The translations under genes were made by a program, and so were the position numbers. This document shows positions 51,991-58,813 of a DNA stretch of 64,000 bases, one piece after another; the stretch's first letter is position 1; the number at the start of each line of letters is the position of its first letter. The notes under the pieces were generated by a model. That model ran no database searches. It was not told where the DNA came from and saw only the letters and a list, made by a program, of their open reading frames with translations. Location: assembly GCA_015075405.1 (NCBI GenBank), contig JABTUK010000002.1, forward strand, positions 1,364,001-1,428,000. Direction: 5' to 3'. Source of the DNA: Anaerolineales bacterium. Its GTDB lineage: Bacteria > Chloroflexota > Anaerolineae > 4572-78 > J111.

Positions 51991-52191
51991 ATGCCACCCC
52001 GAAAATCAACCGGCGGTAATAAGCCACCTCCCGAAGGAGGAGATACCGGCACGGCCAAACCAAAACGAACCCGGCCCAAACTGCCCGCCCCCGAAGCACC
52101 GGCGGCGCTGGTCCCGGCCACCACACCAACTGTCACTGAAGCAACACCAACTCATATAAGTGAATCTTCACAACCAAAGGAGAAAAAAACA
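51991..52191 (+). other. Open in-frame Pro/Lys-rich extension before the BMC-H gene
   Basis: From ATG 51991 to the BMC-H start the frame is open for 67 codons and rich in Pro, Thr, Ala and Lys. A GGAGG lies about 15 bases before 51991, a poor spacing. It is either an untranslated leader that happens to be open or a disordered extension of a long BMC-H isoform. I do not count it as part of the main product. Confidence 0.4.
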
Positions 52192-52506
52192 ATGGTAGAT
52201 ATTCAAATGATTGCCCTGGGCATGGTCGAAACCAAAGGCTTGATCGGCGCGATTGAAGCTGCCGATGCCATGGTCAAAGCCGCCAACGTCAAGCTCATCG
52301 GCAGTGAGTACATCGGCGGCGGCTTTGTGACCGTGATGGTGCGCGGCGATGTGGGCGCGGTCAAGGCCGCCACCGACGCCGGCGCTGCCGCCGCCAAGCG
52401 CGTCGGCGAGCTGGTTTCAGTCCACGTCATCCCGCGCCCGCACTCCGACGTGGAGATGATTCTGCCCAAGGACAGCAAGGGCAGCGCCGGCGGACGCTCT
52501 GGCTGA
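52192..52506 (+). CDS. eutM: BMC-H hexameric shell protein (EutM/PduA-like)
   Basis: 104 residues, a single BMC domain: [57 protein letters not shown] and the C-terminal [16 protein letters not shown]. It forms the hexagonal sheets of the shell facets. I chose ATG 52192, which has AAAGGAG with a nine-base gap; the frame also extends upstream to 51991. It lies between eutE and eutQ. The symbol reflects function in this locus; PduA-type proteins are nearly identical in form. Confidence 0.92.
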   Translation: MVDIQMIALGMVETKGLIGAIEAADAMVKAANVKLIGSEYIGGGFVTVMVRGDVGAVKAATDAGAAAAKRVGELVSVHVIPRPHSDVEMILPKDSKGSAGGRSG

Positions 52507-52598
52507 TGAGGCGAAGAGGCGAGGACGTGAGGAAGCGGAGAGCGTTTTTAGCCAACTTTCATCGCTTCATCGCCTCATCGTTTCTTCGCCTCATTAAA
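52504..52598. repeat. Octad inverted repeat (GAGGCGAA / CTTCGCCTC units)
   Basis: GATGAGGCGAAGAGGCGAGGACG on the left faces CATCGCTTCATCGCCTCATCG and TTCTTCGCCTCATT on the right, between eutM and eutQ. It is the same unit family as 43147-43212. Confidence 0.7.
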
Positions 52599-52609
52599 GG
52601 AGAATCACT

Positions 52610-53167
52610 GTGGCTCAATTCTTCACCGCAGCCGATATTCGCCGTTTGGCTCAAGCGCCGGAGGGACATTACCTGCTGCTGGCCCCGGATGACCGGATTA
52701 CGCCCGAAGCCCTCGACGTGGCCCGCGCCCTCGGAGTACAAGTTCACCGAGAGGGTGATGGCTCGGGCAGCAACGGTCTGCCACCGCTGGTCGGCAAAAG
52801 TGCCCGGCCGGGACGCGGTTTAACTCTGGTCAGAGCCGACTCGGTGCGGATGACGCCGTTTGCTTTCAACGTCAACCGGCCGGACATGAACATCCAGGTA
52901 ACTGACGTGATTACGGCGGCGCACGGGTCGCCGATGGCCGCCGGTTTTATGACCTGGGGCCAGGGTTCTTTCCCCTGGACGCTCAACTACGACGAAATTG
53001 ATTTTGTCATTGACGGGCAACTGGAAGTGCGGCTGGATAACCAGGTGGTCATCGGCAACCCCGGCGACGTGATTTACATTCCCAAAGGCAGCAATATCTT
53101 TTTTGGCTCGCCCAGCTTTGCCAAAGTGTTTTATGTCACCTTTCCGGCAGAATGGGAGACGCAATAA
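52610..53167 (+). CDS. eutQ: Ethanolamine utilisation protein EutQ
   Basis: 185 residues from GTG 52610, with AAAGGAG seven bases upstream. The N-terminal about 45 residues (FFTAADIRRLA..ITPEALDVARALGV) form a short module, then after a linker comes a cupin domain at about 80-182 (WTLNYDEIDFVIDGQLEVRLDN; GDVIYIPKGSNIFF). EutQ has been linked to acetate kinase-like activity and to microcompartment assembly in enterics. The N-terminal module is also seen in the gene at 54844-55215. Confidence 0.92.
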   Translation: MAQFFTAADIRRLAQAPEGHYLLLAPDDRITPEALDVARALGVQVHREGDGSGSNGLPPLVGKSARPGRGLTLVRADSVRMTPFAFNVNRPDMNIQVTDVITAAHGSPMAAGFMTWGQGSFPWTLNYDEIDFVIDGQLEVRLDNQVVIGNPGDVIYIPKGSNIFFGSPSFAKVFYVTFPAEWETQ

Positions 53168-53172
53168 GCGTC

Positions 53173-54054
53173 ATGAACCCACAACTTGATACCTTCCTGG
53201 CCCAAGCGCAGAGCGTGATGGTTGGGGAACTTAATGGCTCGTCGTCAAAGCAGGAAACCAAAGCAAGCTTTGGACTCCCAACCGAAGAAGAGGATCCCTG
53301 GGACAAGTCCCAGCCCCGCGTTCACGTGGGCGTTGACCTGGGGACGGCCTACACCGTGCTGGCGGTGCTGGATGAACAAATGCAGCCGCTGGCCGGAGAG
53401 TACCGTTTTGCCCAGATTGTGCGCGATGGGTTGGTAGTTGACTTTCACGGGGCGATCAGTCTGCTGCGCGAGCTGAAGCAAAATGTGGAAGCGCGGCTGG
53501 GCTTTGAGTTGACGACCGCCGCCACCACCTACCCGCCCGGCGTGCCGGGAACGGAAGTGCGGGCCACCCGCCACGTGGTCGAAGCCGCCGGGTTTGAGGT
53601 GGCGCATGTGGTGGACGAACCGACCGCCGCCAATGCCGTTTTACAAATCGAGAACGGGGCGGTGGTGGATGTGGGCGGCGGTACCACCGGAATTGCCATC
53701 TTTCGCCAGGGCCAGGTCATCTACACCGCCGACGAAGCCACCGGCGGAACCCATTTTTCGCTGGTGATTGCCGGGGCGATGAACCTTGAATTTGAAAAAG
53801 CCGAGGCGTTGAAAAAAGACCCGCGCCAGCATAAACGGCTTTTTCCCATCGTCCGCCCGGTGATGGAAAAGGTGGGCAGCATTGTGGCCCGCCACATCGC
53901 CGCCCATCCGGTCGAAACGATTTATCTGGTTGGCGGCACAGCCCTTTTCAGCGGCATCGAGCGGGTAGTACAAGAAGTGACCGGGGTTCCTACGGTTATT
54001 CCCGGCCATCCTTTGTTTGTCACGCCGTTGGGTGTGGCGATGCACGACACGTGA
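53173..54054 (+). CDS. eutJ: Ethanolamine utilisation chaperone EutJ
   Basis: About 293 residues, an actin/Hsp70-like fold. Motifs are VGVDLGTAYTVLAVLD near 52, VVDEPTAANAVLQ near 148 and VVDVGGGTTGIAIFRQG near 164. EutJ is thought to assist folding or assembly of Eut enzymes. The first about 40 residues are a variable extension. Starts are ambiguous: ATG 53152 overlaps the eutQ end, and ATG 53173 follows it by five bases. I prefer 53173 though the ribosome site is weak for both. Confidence 0.9.
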   Translation: MNPQLDTFLAQAQSVMVGELNGSSSKQETKASFGLPTEEEDPWDKSQPRVHVGVDLGTAYTVLAVLDEQMQPLAGEYRFAQIVRDGLVVDFHGAISLLRELKQNVEARLGFELTTAATTYPPGVPGTEVRATRHVVEAAGFEVAHVVDEPTAANAVLQIENGAVVDVGGGTTGIAIFRQGQVIYTADEATGGTHFSLVIAGAMNLEFEKAEALKKDPRQHKRLFPIVRPVMEKVGSIVARHIAAHPVETIYLVGGTALFSGIERVVQEVTGVPTVIPGHPLFVTPLGVAMHDT

Positions 54055-54102
54055 TGCGTGATACGTGATGCGTGAGAAAATTCTTACGCATCACGTATCA
54101 AA
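54049..54102. repeat. Heptad tandem/inverted repeat (GTGATGC units), copy 2
   Basis: GTGATGC, GTGATAC and GTGATGC units at 54051-54073 face GCATCACGTATCA at 54087-54099, between eutJ and the tandem shell gene. Confidence 0.7.
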
Positions 54103-54137
54103 TTATTACCGTAAACTTTTAATTGAGGTATTTTCCT

Positions 54138-54764
54138 ATGGCCGGCGAATTTCAACTTCGGGTTTACTGTTATCTGGATCGAACCCAACCCCAATACGCT
54201 TCGTTTGTGGGTACGGTCACCCAGGGCGATTTGATGATTGAGGGCATGGCCTCGTTGTACATCGAGGTGGCTCCGGGCAACGAGGTTTTTAGCATGGTGG
54301 ATGTGGCCGTGAAAGCCACCGAGGCCCGACCCGGCGCACAGATTGTCGAGCGCGAGTTTGGCATGTTTGAAATTCACTCGCAATCGCAGGAGGCTGTGCT
54401 GCAAGCCGGGGCGATGGTGTTACAACGGTTGGGGCTGGAAGCAACCGACCGGATCAAGCCCCAGGTGGCTTCGGTGCAGTTGATCACCAATGTGGACCCG
54501 TACCAGGCCCAGTTACTCAACCGCTTCCGGCGCGGCTCGATGCTGGTGGCCGGGGAAACCTTGCTGGTCCTGGAGGTCGCTCCGGCGGCCTACATCAATA
54601 TCGCCGCCAACGAGGCCGAGAAACGGGCCAATATCAAACTGCTCCATATCTCTTCGGTGGGCCGGTTTGGCCGCATGTGGATGAGCGGGACCGAATCAGA
54701 AATGATGACCGCCAAAACCGCGGCCATCGCGGCGATTGAGAGTATGGAGGGGAGAGCGGGCTGA
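54138..54764 (+). CDS. Tandem-domain BMC shell protein (EutS-like circularly permuted repeats)
   Basis: 208 residues from ATG 54138, preceded by TTGAGG. It consists of two similar halves (about 1-100 and 108-205). Both open with a strand and loop and then carry a BMC helix block: YIEVAPGNEVFSMVDVAVKATEA in the first, LVLEVAPAAYINIAANEAEKRA in the second. The second half reads on into a VGRFGRMWMSGTESEM strand like the DRFSG..I.G strand of EutS. So it looks like a duplicated EutS-type protein that would form pseudohexameric trimers. The assignment is by eye. Confidence 0.75.
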   Translation: MAGEFQLRVYCYLDRTQPQYASFVGTVTQGDLMIEGMASLYIEVAPGNEVFSMVDVAVKATEARPGAQIVEREFGMFEIHSQSQEAVLQAGAMVLQRLGLEATDRIKPQVASVQLITNVDPYQAQLLNRFRRGSMLVAGETLLVLEVAPAAYINIAANEAEKRANIKLLHISSVGRFGRMWMSGTESEMMTAKTAAIAAIESMEGRAG

Positions 54765-54818
54765 TACGTGATGCGTGATGCGTAAGAGTTTTTACGCATC
54801 ACGCATCACGTATCACGA
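54764..54818. repeat. Heptad tandem/inverted repeat (GTGATGC units), copy 3
   Basis: GATACGTGATGCGTGATGCG on the left faces CGCATCACGCATCACGTATC on the right, between the tandem shell gene and the next small gene. Confidence 0.75.
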
Positions 54819-54843
54819 CTTACGGGTGAACGGAGCAAATGCC

Positions 54844-55215
54844 ATGAAAACCTTCTACACCGAACGCGACATCAGCGATATGCACGCTCGGGGCGTGACC
54901 GAAATTGAGATTGACGACGATGTGGTGCTAACCGACCTGGCTCGCGATAAAGCCATTGCCCTGGGGCTGAAGATGAAATTGGTCAGCCAGCGCAGCGGCC
55001 AACCTGACGCCCTGCCGCGTCTGGCCGTCGCCGGGCAGATGCAACTGCCCCCGGCAGTGGTCGGCCCGGCTTCTCCCCTGCCGCCCCCCCCCCCCACCCC
55101 CACCGATCTGGCCGAGCAAGTTAAATCTGCTGTAATTGCCCGCCTGGGGACCACAGCCCACAACGACCTGTTGGATCAGGTCATTCCGCAGGTTTTGGCC
55201 CGCCTCGGTAAATAG
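54844..55215 (+). CDS. Unrecognised microcompartment-associated protein with EutQ-like N-terminus and C-terminal amphipathic helix
   Basis: 123 residues. Residues 1-47 (FYTERDISDMH..VVLTDLARDKAIALGLKM) align with the first 45 residues of EutQ in this operon: F(F/Y)T..DI, then D..(I/V)(T/L), then A.D.A.ALG. A Pro-rich linker follows, encoded by a C12 run (55084-55095). The last about 38 residues (DLAEQVKSAVIARL..DQVIPQVLARLG) form one or two amphipathic helices like encapsulation peptides. No catalytic residues are seen. It is probably a shell adaptor or cargo-recruitment protein. GGAG lies eight bases before ATG. Confidence 0.7.
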   Translation: MKTFYTERDISDMHARGVTEIEIDDDVVLTDLARDKAIALGLKMKLVSQRSGQPDALPRLAVAGQMQLPPAVVGPASPLPPPPPTPTDLAEQVKSAVIARLGTTAHNDLLDQVIPQVLARLGK

Positions 55216-55262
55216 AGATTGGAGATTAGAGATTAATAATCTCCAATCTCTAATCTCCCGCC
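55214..55262. repeat. Heptad inverted repeat (GAGATTA/GAGATTG units), copy 2
   Basis: GAGATTGGAGATTAGAGATTA faces TAATCTCCAATCTCTAATCT, between the previous gene and the membrane protein at 55276. Same unit family as 19650-19720. Confidence 0.75.
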
Positions 55263-55275
55263 TCCCGAAACTGCC

Positions 55276-55941
55276 ATGAAGATTCAAAAGCTCATCCTAC
55301 CGGCCATCGGCTTGCTTTTCGCTGGCCTGGGGGCGCTGGTGGTGTGGTATTTTGCGCCCTCGTTTAATCAGGCGGCGGCGCGGGTTGAGCGGTTGTCGCC
55401 TTTGACCGCAGCCCTGCTGGCCGAGAGTCCTTTGGGCCAGGAAGGATTGATCGAGGGCCGCGTCAGCGAGCGCAACCCGCTTCACTTTCGTTTGTTTGTG
55501 GCCTATGTGCGCTATGAGTATCGAGGCCGGGACGACGACAACGATAATGAGGTCAAATGGGTGGAGGATGAGCGGGTCACGCCGGCCCTGCTGCTGGATT
55601 TGCCGGGAGGCCGGGTTCAGCTTGCCAATAGCGATTACAGTCTCCAGGGGAAGCTGGTCACGTGGCAGTCGGAACCGACGCTGAACTGGGACAGTTGGAG
55701 CGGGGAAGGCACCAAATCTTATGAGGGTCTGGAGCGAGGCAATCCAGTTTTGGCCGTCGGCACGGTAGTCGAGGGAGCAACCGGGCGCGAATTTCGAGCG
55801 GAGTGGTTGTATGGCGGTAATCAGGCCGCCTACATCGAGGAGCAGCGCACCTCAGCCGAAATTGCCCGCTGGGTGGGCCTGGTCTTTCTCCTGATCGGGG
55901 CAGTCATTTTCGGCGTGGGGGTCTGGGTATGGCTCAGGTAA
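55276..55941 (+). CDS. Membrane protein with two terminal spans and a GIDE-like beta domain
   Basis: 221 residues. A membrane helix at about 7-29 and another at about 197-219 bracket an extracytoplasmic beta-rich region with LFVAYVRYEYRGRDDD, TPALLLDLPGGRVQLAN and GNPVLAVGTVVEGATG. This layout resembles GIDE-domain (MULAN-type) membrane proteins found in bacteria, whose role is unknown. It is the last gene on the plus strand after the eut cluster and may or may not be part of it. Confidence 0.6.
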   Translation: MKIQKLILPAIGLLFAGLGALVVWYFAPSFNQAAARVERLSPLTAALLAESPLGQEGLIEGRVSERNPLHFRLFVAYVRYEYRGRDDDNDNEVKWVEDERVTPALLLDLPGGRVQLANSDYSLQGKLVTWQSEPTLNWDSWSGEGTKSYEGLERGNPVLAVGTVVEGATGREFRAEWLYGGNQAAYIEEQRTSAEIARWVGLVFLLIGAVIFGVGVWVWLR

Positions 55942-55954
55942 TACCATAGCAACC

Positions 55955-56101
55955 GATTATGCGTAATTGGATGGGCGGGGCTGAAGCCACCGCCCTGAAA
56001 GGGCAAAGGACGCTGAAGCGCCCTAACTCTTCAGCCCGGAGGGCTTTGCTCTCTCAGCGCGATGGCTTCTAGCCTCGCGCCTCAATGAATTACGCATAAT
56101 C
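55955..56101. repeat. 147-bp terminal-inverted-repeat element (MITE-like)
   Basis: Perfect 14-bp ends, GATTATGCGTAATT (55955-55968) and AATTACGCATAATC (56088-56101). The interior holds hairpins GGGCGGGGCTGAAGCCACCGCCC and CTGAAGCGCC..CTTCAGCCCGGAGGGC. No coding capacity. It fills half of the 282-base gap between convergent genes. Confidence 0.75.
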
Positions 56102-56144
56102 CGTTATAGTAGTTTGAATCCTCGTACATTGAGCAAGAATTTTA

Positions 56145-56205
56145 CCACGAATTGCACTAACCTTCGGTACGAAAATCTTTTAGTGAAAATTCGTGCAATT
56201 CGTGG
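56145..56205. repeat. CCACGAATTGCAC inverted repeat
   Basis: CCACGAATTGCAC (56145-56157) and GTGCAATTCGTGG (56193-56205) pair perfectly around a loop of 35 bases. It lies just before the minus-strand gene end at 56224 and could serve as a terminator for both sides. Confidence 0.75.
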
Positions 56206-56223
56206 CGATTTCAGCTTTCTCTG

Positions 56224-56661
56224 TTATCCCCACCTGGTCTGAGCGTAAGCCAAAAGACTGCCGACAACAGCGCCGGCCGGCAGGGTGAGCCAGCCGACAA
56301 AAATCAAACTGACCAGGCCATAAAACAGGCTGGCCAGGATACCTTCAAACAGATTGAGGGTACGAGGCACGCCGGCTAGGTAAAAATAGAGAATGCTTCC
56401 ATACCAGGCCAACGGGTGCGACAGCAGCGCCACCAGCACGCCCACCCAGGCCCCGCGCCAGAAACCGGCCTTTTGACCCCGAACTATGAATACCCCCCAA
56501 CAAACCAACCCGCAGAAAAAGGCCGTCAGCGGCGCGGCGACCAACATCCCTCGCCAATCGCCGACAGCATCCTTCAGAAACAGGTAGCTGCAAACGAAAG
56601 CGGCCAGGGCAAAAGCCAATCCGGCCAGGAACACCCACAAGGCTGCTTTTTTACTGAACAT
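56224..56661 (-). CDS. Small multi-span membrane protein of unknown function
   Basis: 145 residues from ATG 56661 (MFSKKAALWVFLAGLAFAL). Four hydrophobic segments lie at about 8-28, 40-60, 72-92 and 108-138. No family is recognised. The frame from 56832 would overlap the next gene, so the internal start is preferred. It lies close downstream of the monooxygenase-like gene on the same strand. Confidence 0.6.
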   Translation of the reverse strand: MFSKKAALWVFLAGLAFALAAFVCSYLFLKDAVGDWRGMLVAAPLTAFFCGLVCWGVFIVRGQKAGFWRGAWVGVLVALLSHPLAWYGSILYFYLAGVPRTLNLFEGILASLFYGLVSLIFVGWLTLPAGAVVGSLLAYAQTRWG

Positions 56662-56677
56662 CGGGGGATTTTCCGCG

Positions 56678-56980
56678 TCAGGTTGGGTAGTTGAGGACCA
56701 TTTCATAATGCTCCACTGTGGGGAAGGGGTCGTAAAAGTGGTGCAGTAACCGTTTCCACTCCTGGTACTCCGCCGACCGGCGAAAGCCGAGGGTATGATC
56801 CTCCAAAGTTTCCCAGCGCACCAGCAGCACATAGCGATTCGGCGCTTCGAGGCAGCGCTGCAATTCGTGAGAAATGTAACCCTTCATCGAGGCGATGAGG
56901 GGCGAGGCTTGGCGGAAGGCGGCTTCAAAATCGGCGGTCATCCCCTCACGCACATTCAAGATGGCAACTTCCAGGATCAT
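56678..56980 (-). CDS. Antibiotic biosynthesis monooxygenase (ABM) domain protein
   Basis: 100 residues, a dimeric alpha-beta barrel fold: MILEVAILNVREGM, an FEAAFRQASPLIASMKGYISHEL helix-strand pair, YVLLVRWETLEDH and a C-terminal FYDPFPTVEHYEMV strand. Members include heme-degrading and quinol monooxygenases and non-enzymatic stress proteins; function cannot be told here. It forms a two-gene unit with the downstream membrane protein. Confidence 0.8.
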   Translation of the reverse strand: MILEVAILNVREGMTADFEAAFRQASPLIASMKGYISHELQRCLEAPNRYVLLVRWETLEDHTLGFRRSAEYQEWKRLLHHFYDPFPTVEHYEMVLNYPT

Positions 56981-56998
56981 GGGACTGGCTCTTTATGG

Positions 56999-57604
56999 TT
57001 ATTGGGGTTGAGTTGAGCAGATGTCGCTGACAGACAGGCTAAAATCGGCCAACACTTCCGAGCGGGTCTGTTCGCCGGGGCCAAAACTGCCCAGGGGAGC
57101 GTAGGCTTGACCACGCAGGACATTTATCTCAATGATACAGGTATCAGGATCAATGATCCAATACTCCCGCACCCCGGCCTGGGCATAAACCCGAAACTTG
57201 GTGCGCCAGTCGAGGGCCGGGTTGCCGGGGGAAAGAATTTCCACAATCAAGTCAGGTATACCCTCAATAAATTTTTCTTTGATGATGTCGAGCCGATTAT
57301 GGGCAATAAAAAGCAAATCCGGTTGAACCGGGCTGGCCAAGCCAGGCAGAATGACATCAATCGGAGCGAAAAGGGCTTCCCCAACAGATTGGTCTTTCAG
57401 GTAGTCCCATAGATAGCCGTACAACCGGGCGATAATTCTTTGATGAATAGAACGAGGCGCCGGACTCATATACAGGTCTCCTTCAATCACCTCGTAGCGC
57501 ATGCCGTTATTCGGCAGCCGGGCGTAATCTTCGTAAGTCCACGCTCCCTGCGGAGGCGGCCAGGCCGCCTCACGCGAGGGTTGGGTTATAATTTCTACAG
57601 GCAT
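56999..57604 (-). CDS. Uma2 family (DUF820) endonuclease-like protein
   Basis: 201 residues. The Uma2 pattern is clear: TYEDYARLPNNGMRYEVIEGDLYMSPAP near 23-50, QPDLLFIAHNR near 95, DLIVEILSPGN near 116-126 and YAQAGVREYWIIDP near 136-149. The Asp, Glu and Lys residues form a PD-(D/E)xK-type site. Uma2 genes are highly repeated in Cyanobacteria and Chloroflexota, and their role is unsettled. It overlaps by one base with an upstream ribbon-helix-helix-like gene. Confidence 0.85.
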   Translation of the reverse strand: MPVEIITQPSREAAWPPPQGAWTYEDYARLPNNGMRYEVIEGDLYMSPAPRSIHQRIIARLYGYLWDYLKDQSVGEALFAPIDVILPGLASPVQPDLLFIAHNRLDIIKEKFIEGIPDLIVEILSPGNPALDWRTKFRVYAQAGVREYWIIDPDTCIIEINVLRGQAYAPLGSFGPGEQTRSEVLADFSLSVSDICSTQPQ

Positions 57605-57858
57605 TAGTGACTCCTACCTTGCTCATGGAGATCGGCCCGCGTCCAGGAAACAGCCCCTTCTGTGCCTAGCACCAACTCATTTTCCAACAAGGCCAGATGC
57701 CGCTGGCGGGCTACCTGATAACCTTCTTCTCTGGCAACAGTTTCCTCCAGAAGCCGGGTTAGAAAAGCAGAGATAGATGTACCCCGCTGGGCAGCGATCA
57801 CTTTGACCTTGAGCAAAACATCCGTGGGAATAGCCAGGGTAATATTCTGGGTTTCCAT
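57604..57858 (-). CDS. Small ribbon-helix-helix-like (CopG-type) protein
   Basis: 84 residues. The start METQNITLAIPTDVLLKVKVIAAQRGTSISAFLTRLL fits a ribbon-helix-helix DNA-binding fold: a short strand then two helices. The C-terminal tail (TRADLHEQGR) resembles antitoxin tails. GGAGG lies close before ATG 57858. Overlap with the Uma2 gene suggests co-expression, in the manner of an antitoxin-nuclease pair, but Uma2 is not an established toxin. Confidence 0.65.
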   Translation of the reverse strand: METQNITLAIPTDVLLKVKVIAAQRGTSISAFLTRLLEETVAREEGYQVARQRHLALLENELVLGTEGAVSWTRADLHEQGRSH

Positions 57859-57926
57859 CTTACCTCCACAGGTTTCAGTGTATCACGTCTCTCCGTGAAA
57901 ATCAATCCTGATGGAGATGACGAGAC

Positions 57927-58757
57927 TTACTTCCCTCCGCCCGCCGTTTCGCTCGTATCCTTGGTGAGATAGTAGGCCCACAGAATGGGGATGGTCGTAA
58001 TTGCAATCACAAACACAGCGACTACATTGGTCACGGGGCGCTGGCGGGGGCGGGTCAACTGGCTAAAAATCCAGATGGGCAGGGTTTGCTGTTGACCGGC
58101 GGTAAAGGTGGTGACGATGACTTCGTCAAAGGAGAGGGCAAAGGCCAGCATACCGCCGGCCAGGAGTGCGGTAGCGATTTCGGGCAGAATGATGTGGCGG
58201 AAGGTCTGGAAACCGTTGGCTCCCAAATCCATCGAGGCTTCCACCTGGGAGCGGCCTGTGCGCCGGAAGCGAGCCAGGACGTTGTTATAAACCACCACCA
58301 CGCAAAAGGTGGCGTGGCCGATGACAATGGTCCAGAAGCTAAAGGGTAAATCCAGCAGATTCAGGGCTGAGCGCAGGGCAATGCCGGTGACAATGCCGGG
58401 CAGAGCCAGGGGCAAAACCAACAACAGCGAGATAGCATCCCGGCCAAAGAACTTGCTGCGGTAGACCGCCGCTGCTGCCAGCGTGCCCAAGACCAGCGCC
58501 ACCGTTGTGGCCACCGAGGCCACCTGCACCGATAAGCCCAGCGCCCGCCACACGTCGGGCCGGTTCCAGGCCACCCCAAACCACTCCAGAGTCAGGCCGG
58601 GGGGCGGAAAAGAATAGGTCCGGTCGTCGGTGGTCAGGGTGTAGAGCAGAATAATGGCAAAGGGGAAGTGGAGAAAGATAACAACGGCAACGGTCGCCAG
58701 AGTCAAACTGAAAGGAGCCTGGGATTTACGATTTACGATTTTCGATTTATCATTCAC
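57927..58757 (-). CDS. potC: Polyamine-type ABC transporter permease (PotC-like)
   Basis: About 276 residues with six membrane spans. The EAA-like loop reads [23 protein letters not shown] near 165-187, typical of type I permeases of the spermidine/putrescine family. GTG 58757 lies in a heptad repeat (58720-58785), so the first about 12 residues ([12 protein letters not shown]) are repeat-encoded and the real start may be a later TTG. It is last of the pot genes in transcription order. Confidence 0.88.
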   Translation of the reverse strand: MNDKSKIVNRKSQAPFSLTLATVAVVIFLHFPFAIILLYTLTTDDRTYSFPPPGLTLEWFGVAWNRPDVWRALGLSVQVASVATTVALVLGTLAAAAVYRSKFFGRDAISLLLVLPLALPGIVTGIALRSALNLLDLPFSFWTIVIGHATFCVVVVYNNVLARFRRTGRSQVEASMDLGANGFQTFRHIILPEIATALLAGGMLAFALSFDEVIVTTFTAGQQQTLPIWIFSQLTRPRQRPVTNVVAVFVIAITTIPILWAYYLTKDTSETAGGGK

Positions 58758-58785
58758 AATTCACAATTCACAATTCACAATTAAT
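58720..58785. repeat. Heptad tandem repeats (GATTTAC and AATTCAC units)
   Basis: GATTTAC, GATTTAC, GATTTTC units (58724-58746) are followed by AATTCAC units (58756-58782). They lie between potB and potC and overlap the predicted potC start. Confidence 0.7.
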
Positions 58786-58813
58786 CTTCGCCTTAGCCTC
58801 AGCCTTAGCCTTT

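Noticed and set aside
49639..54818. CRISPR-like array from the repeated GTGATGC/GTGATAC blocks
   Set aside because: Units are 7 bp without spacers of constant length, and blocks are far apart between genes.
57604..57858. Classical toxin-antitoxin pair with the Uma2 gene
   Set aside because: The overlap and RHH-like protein fit, but Uma2 proteins are not established toxins, so only a loose pairing is stated.
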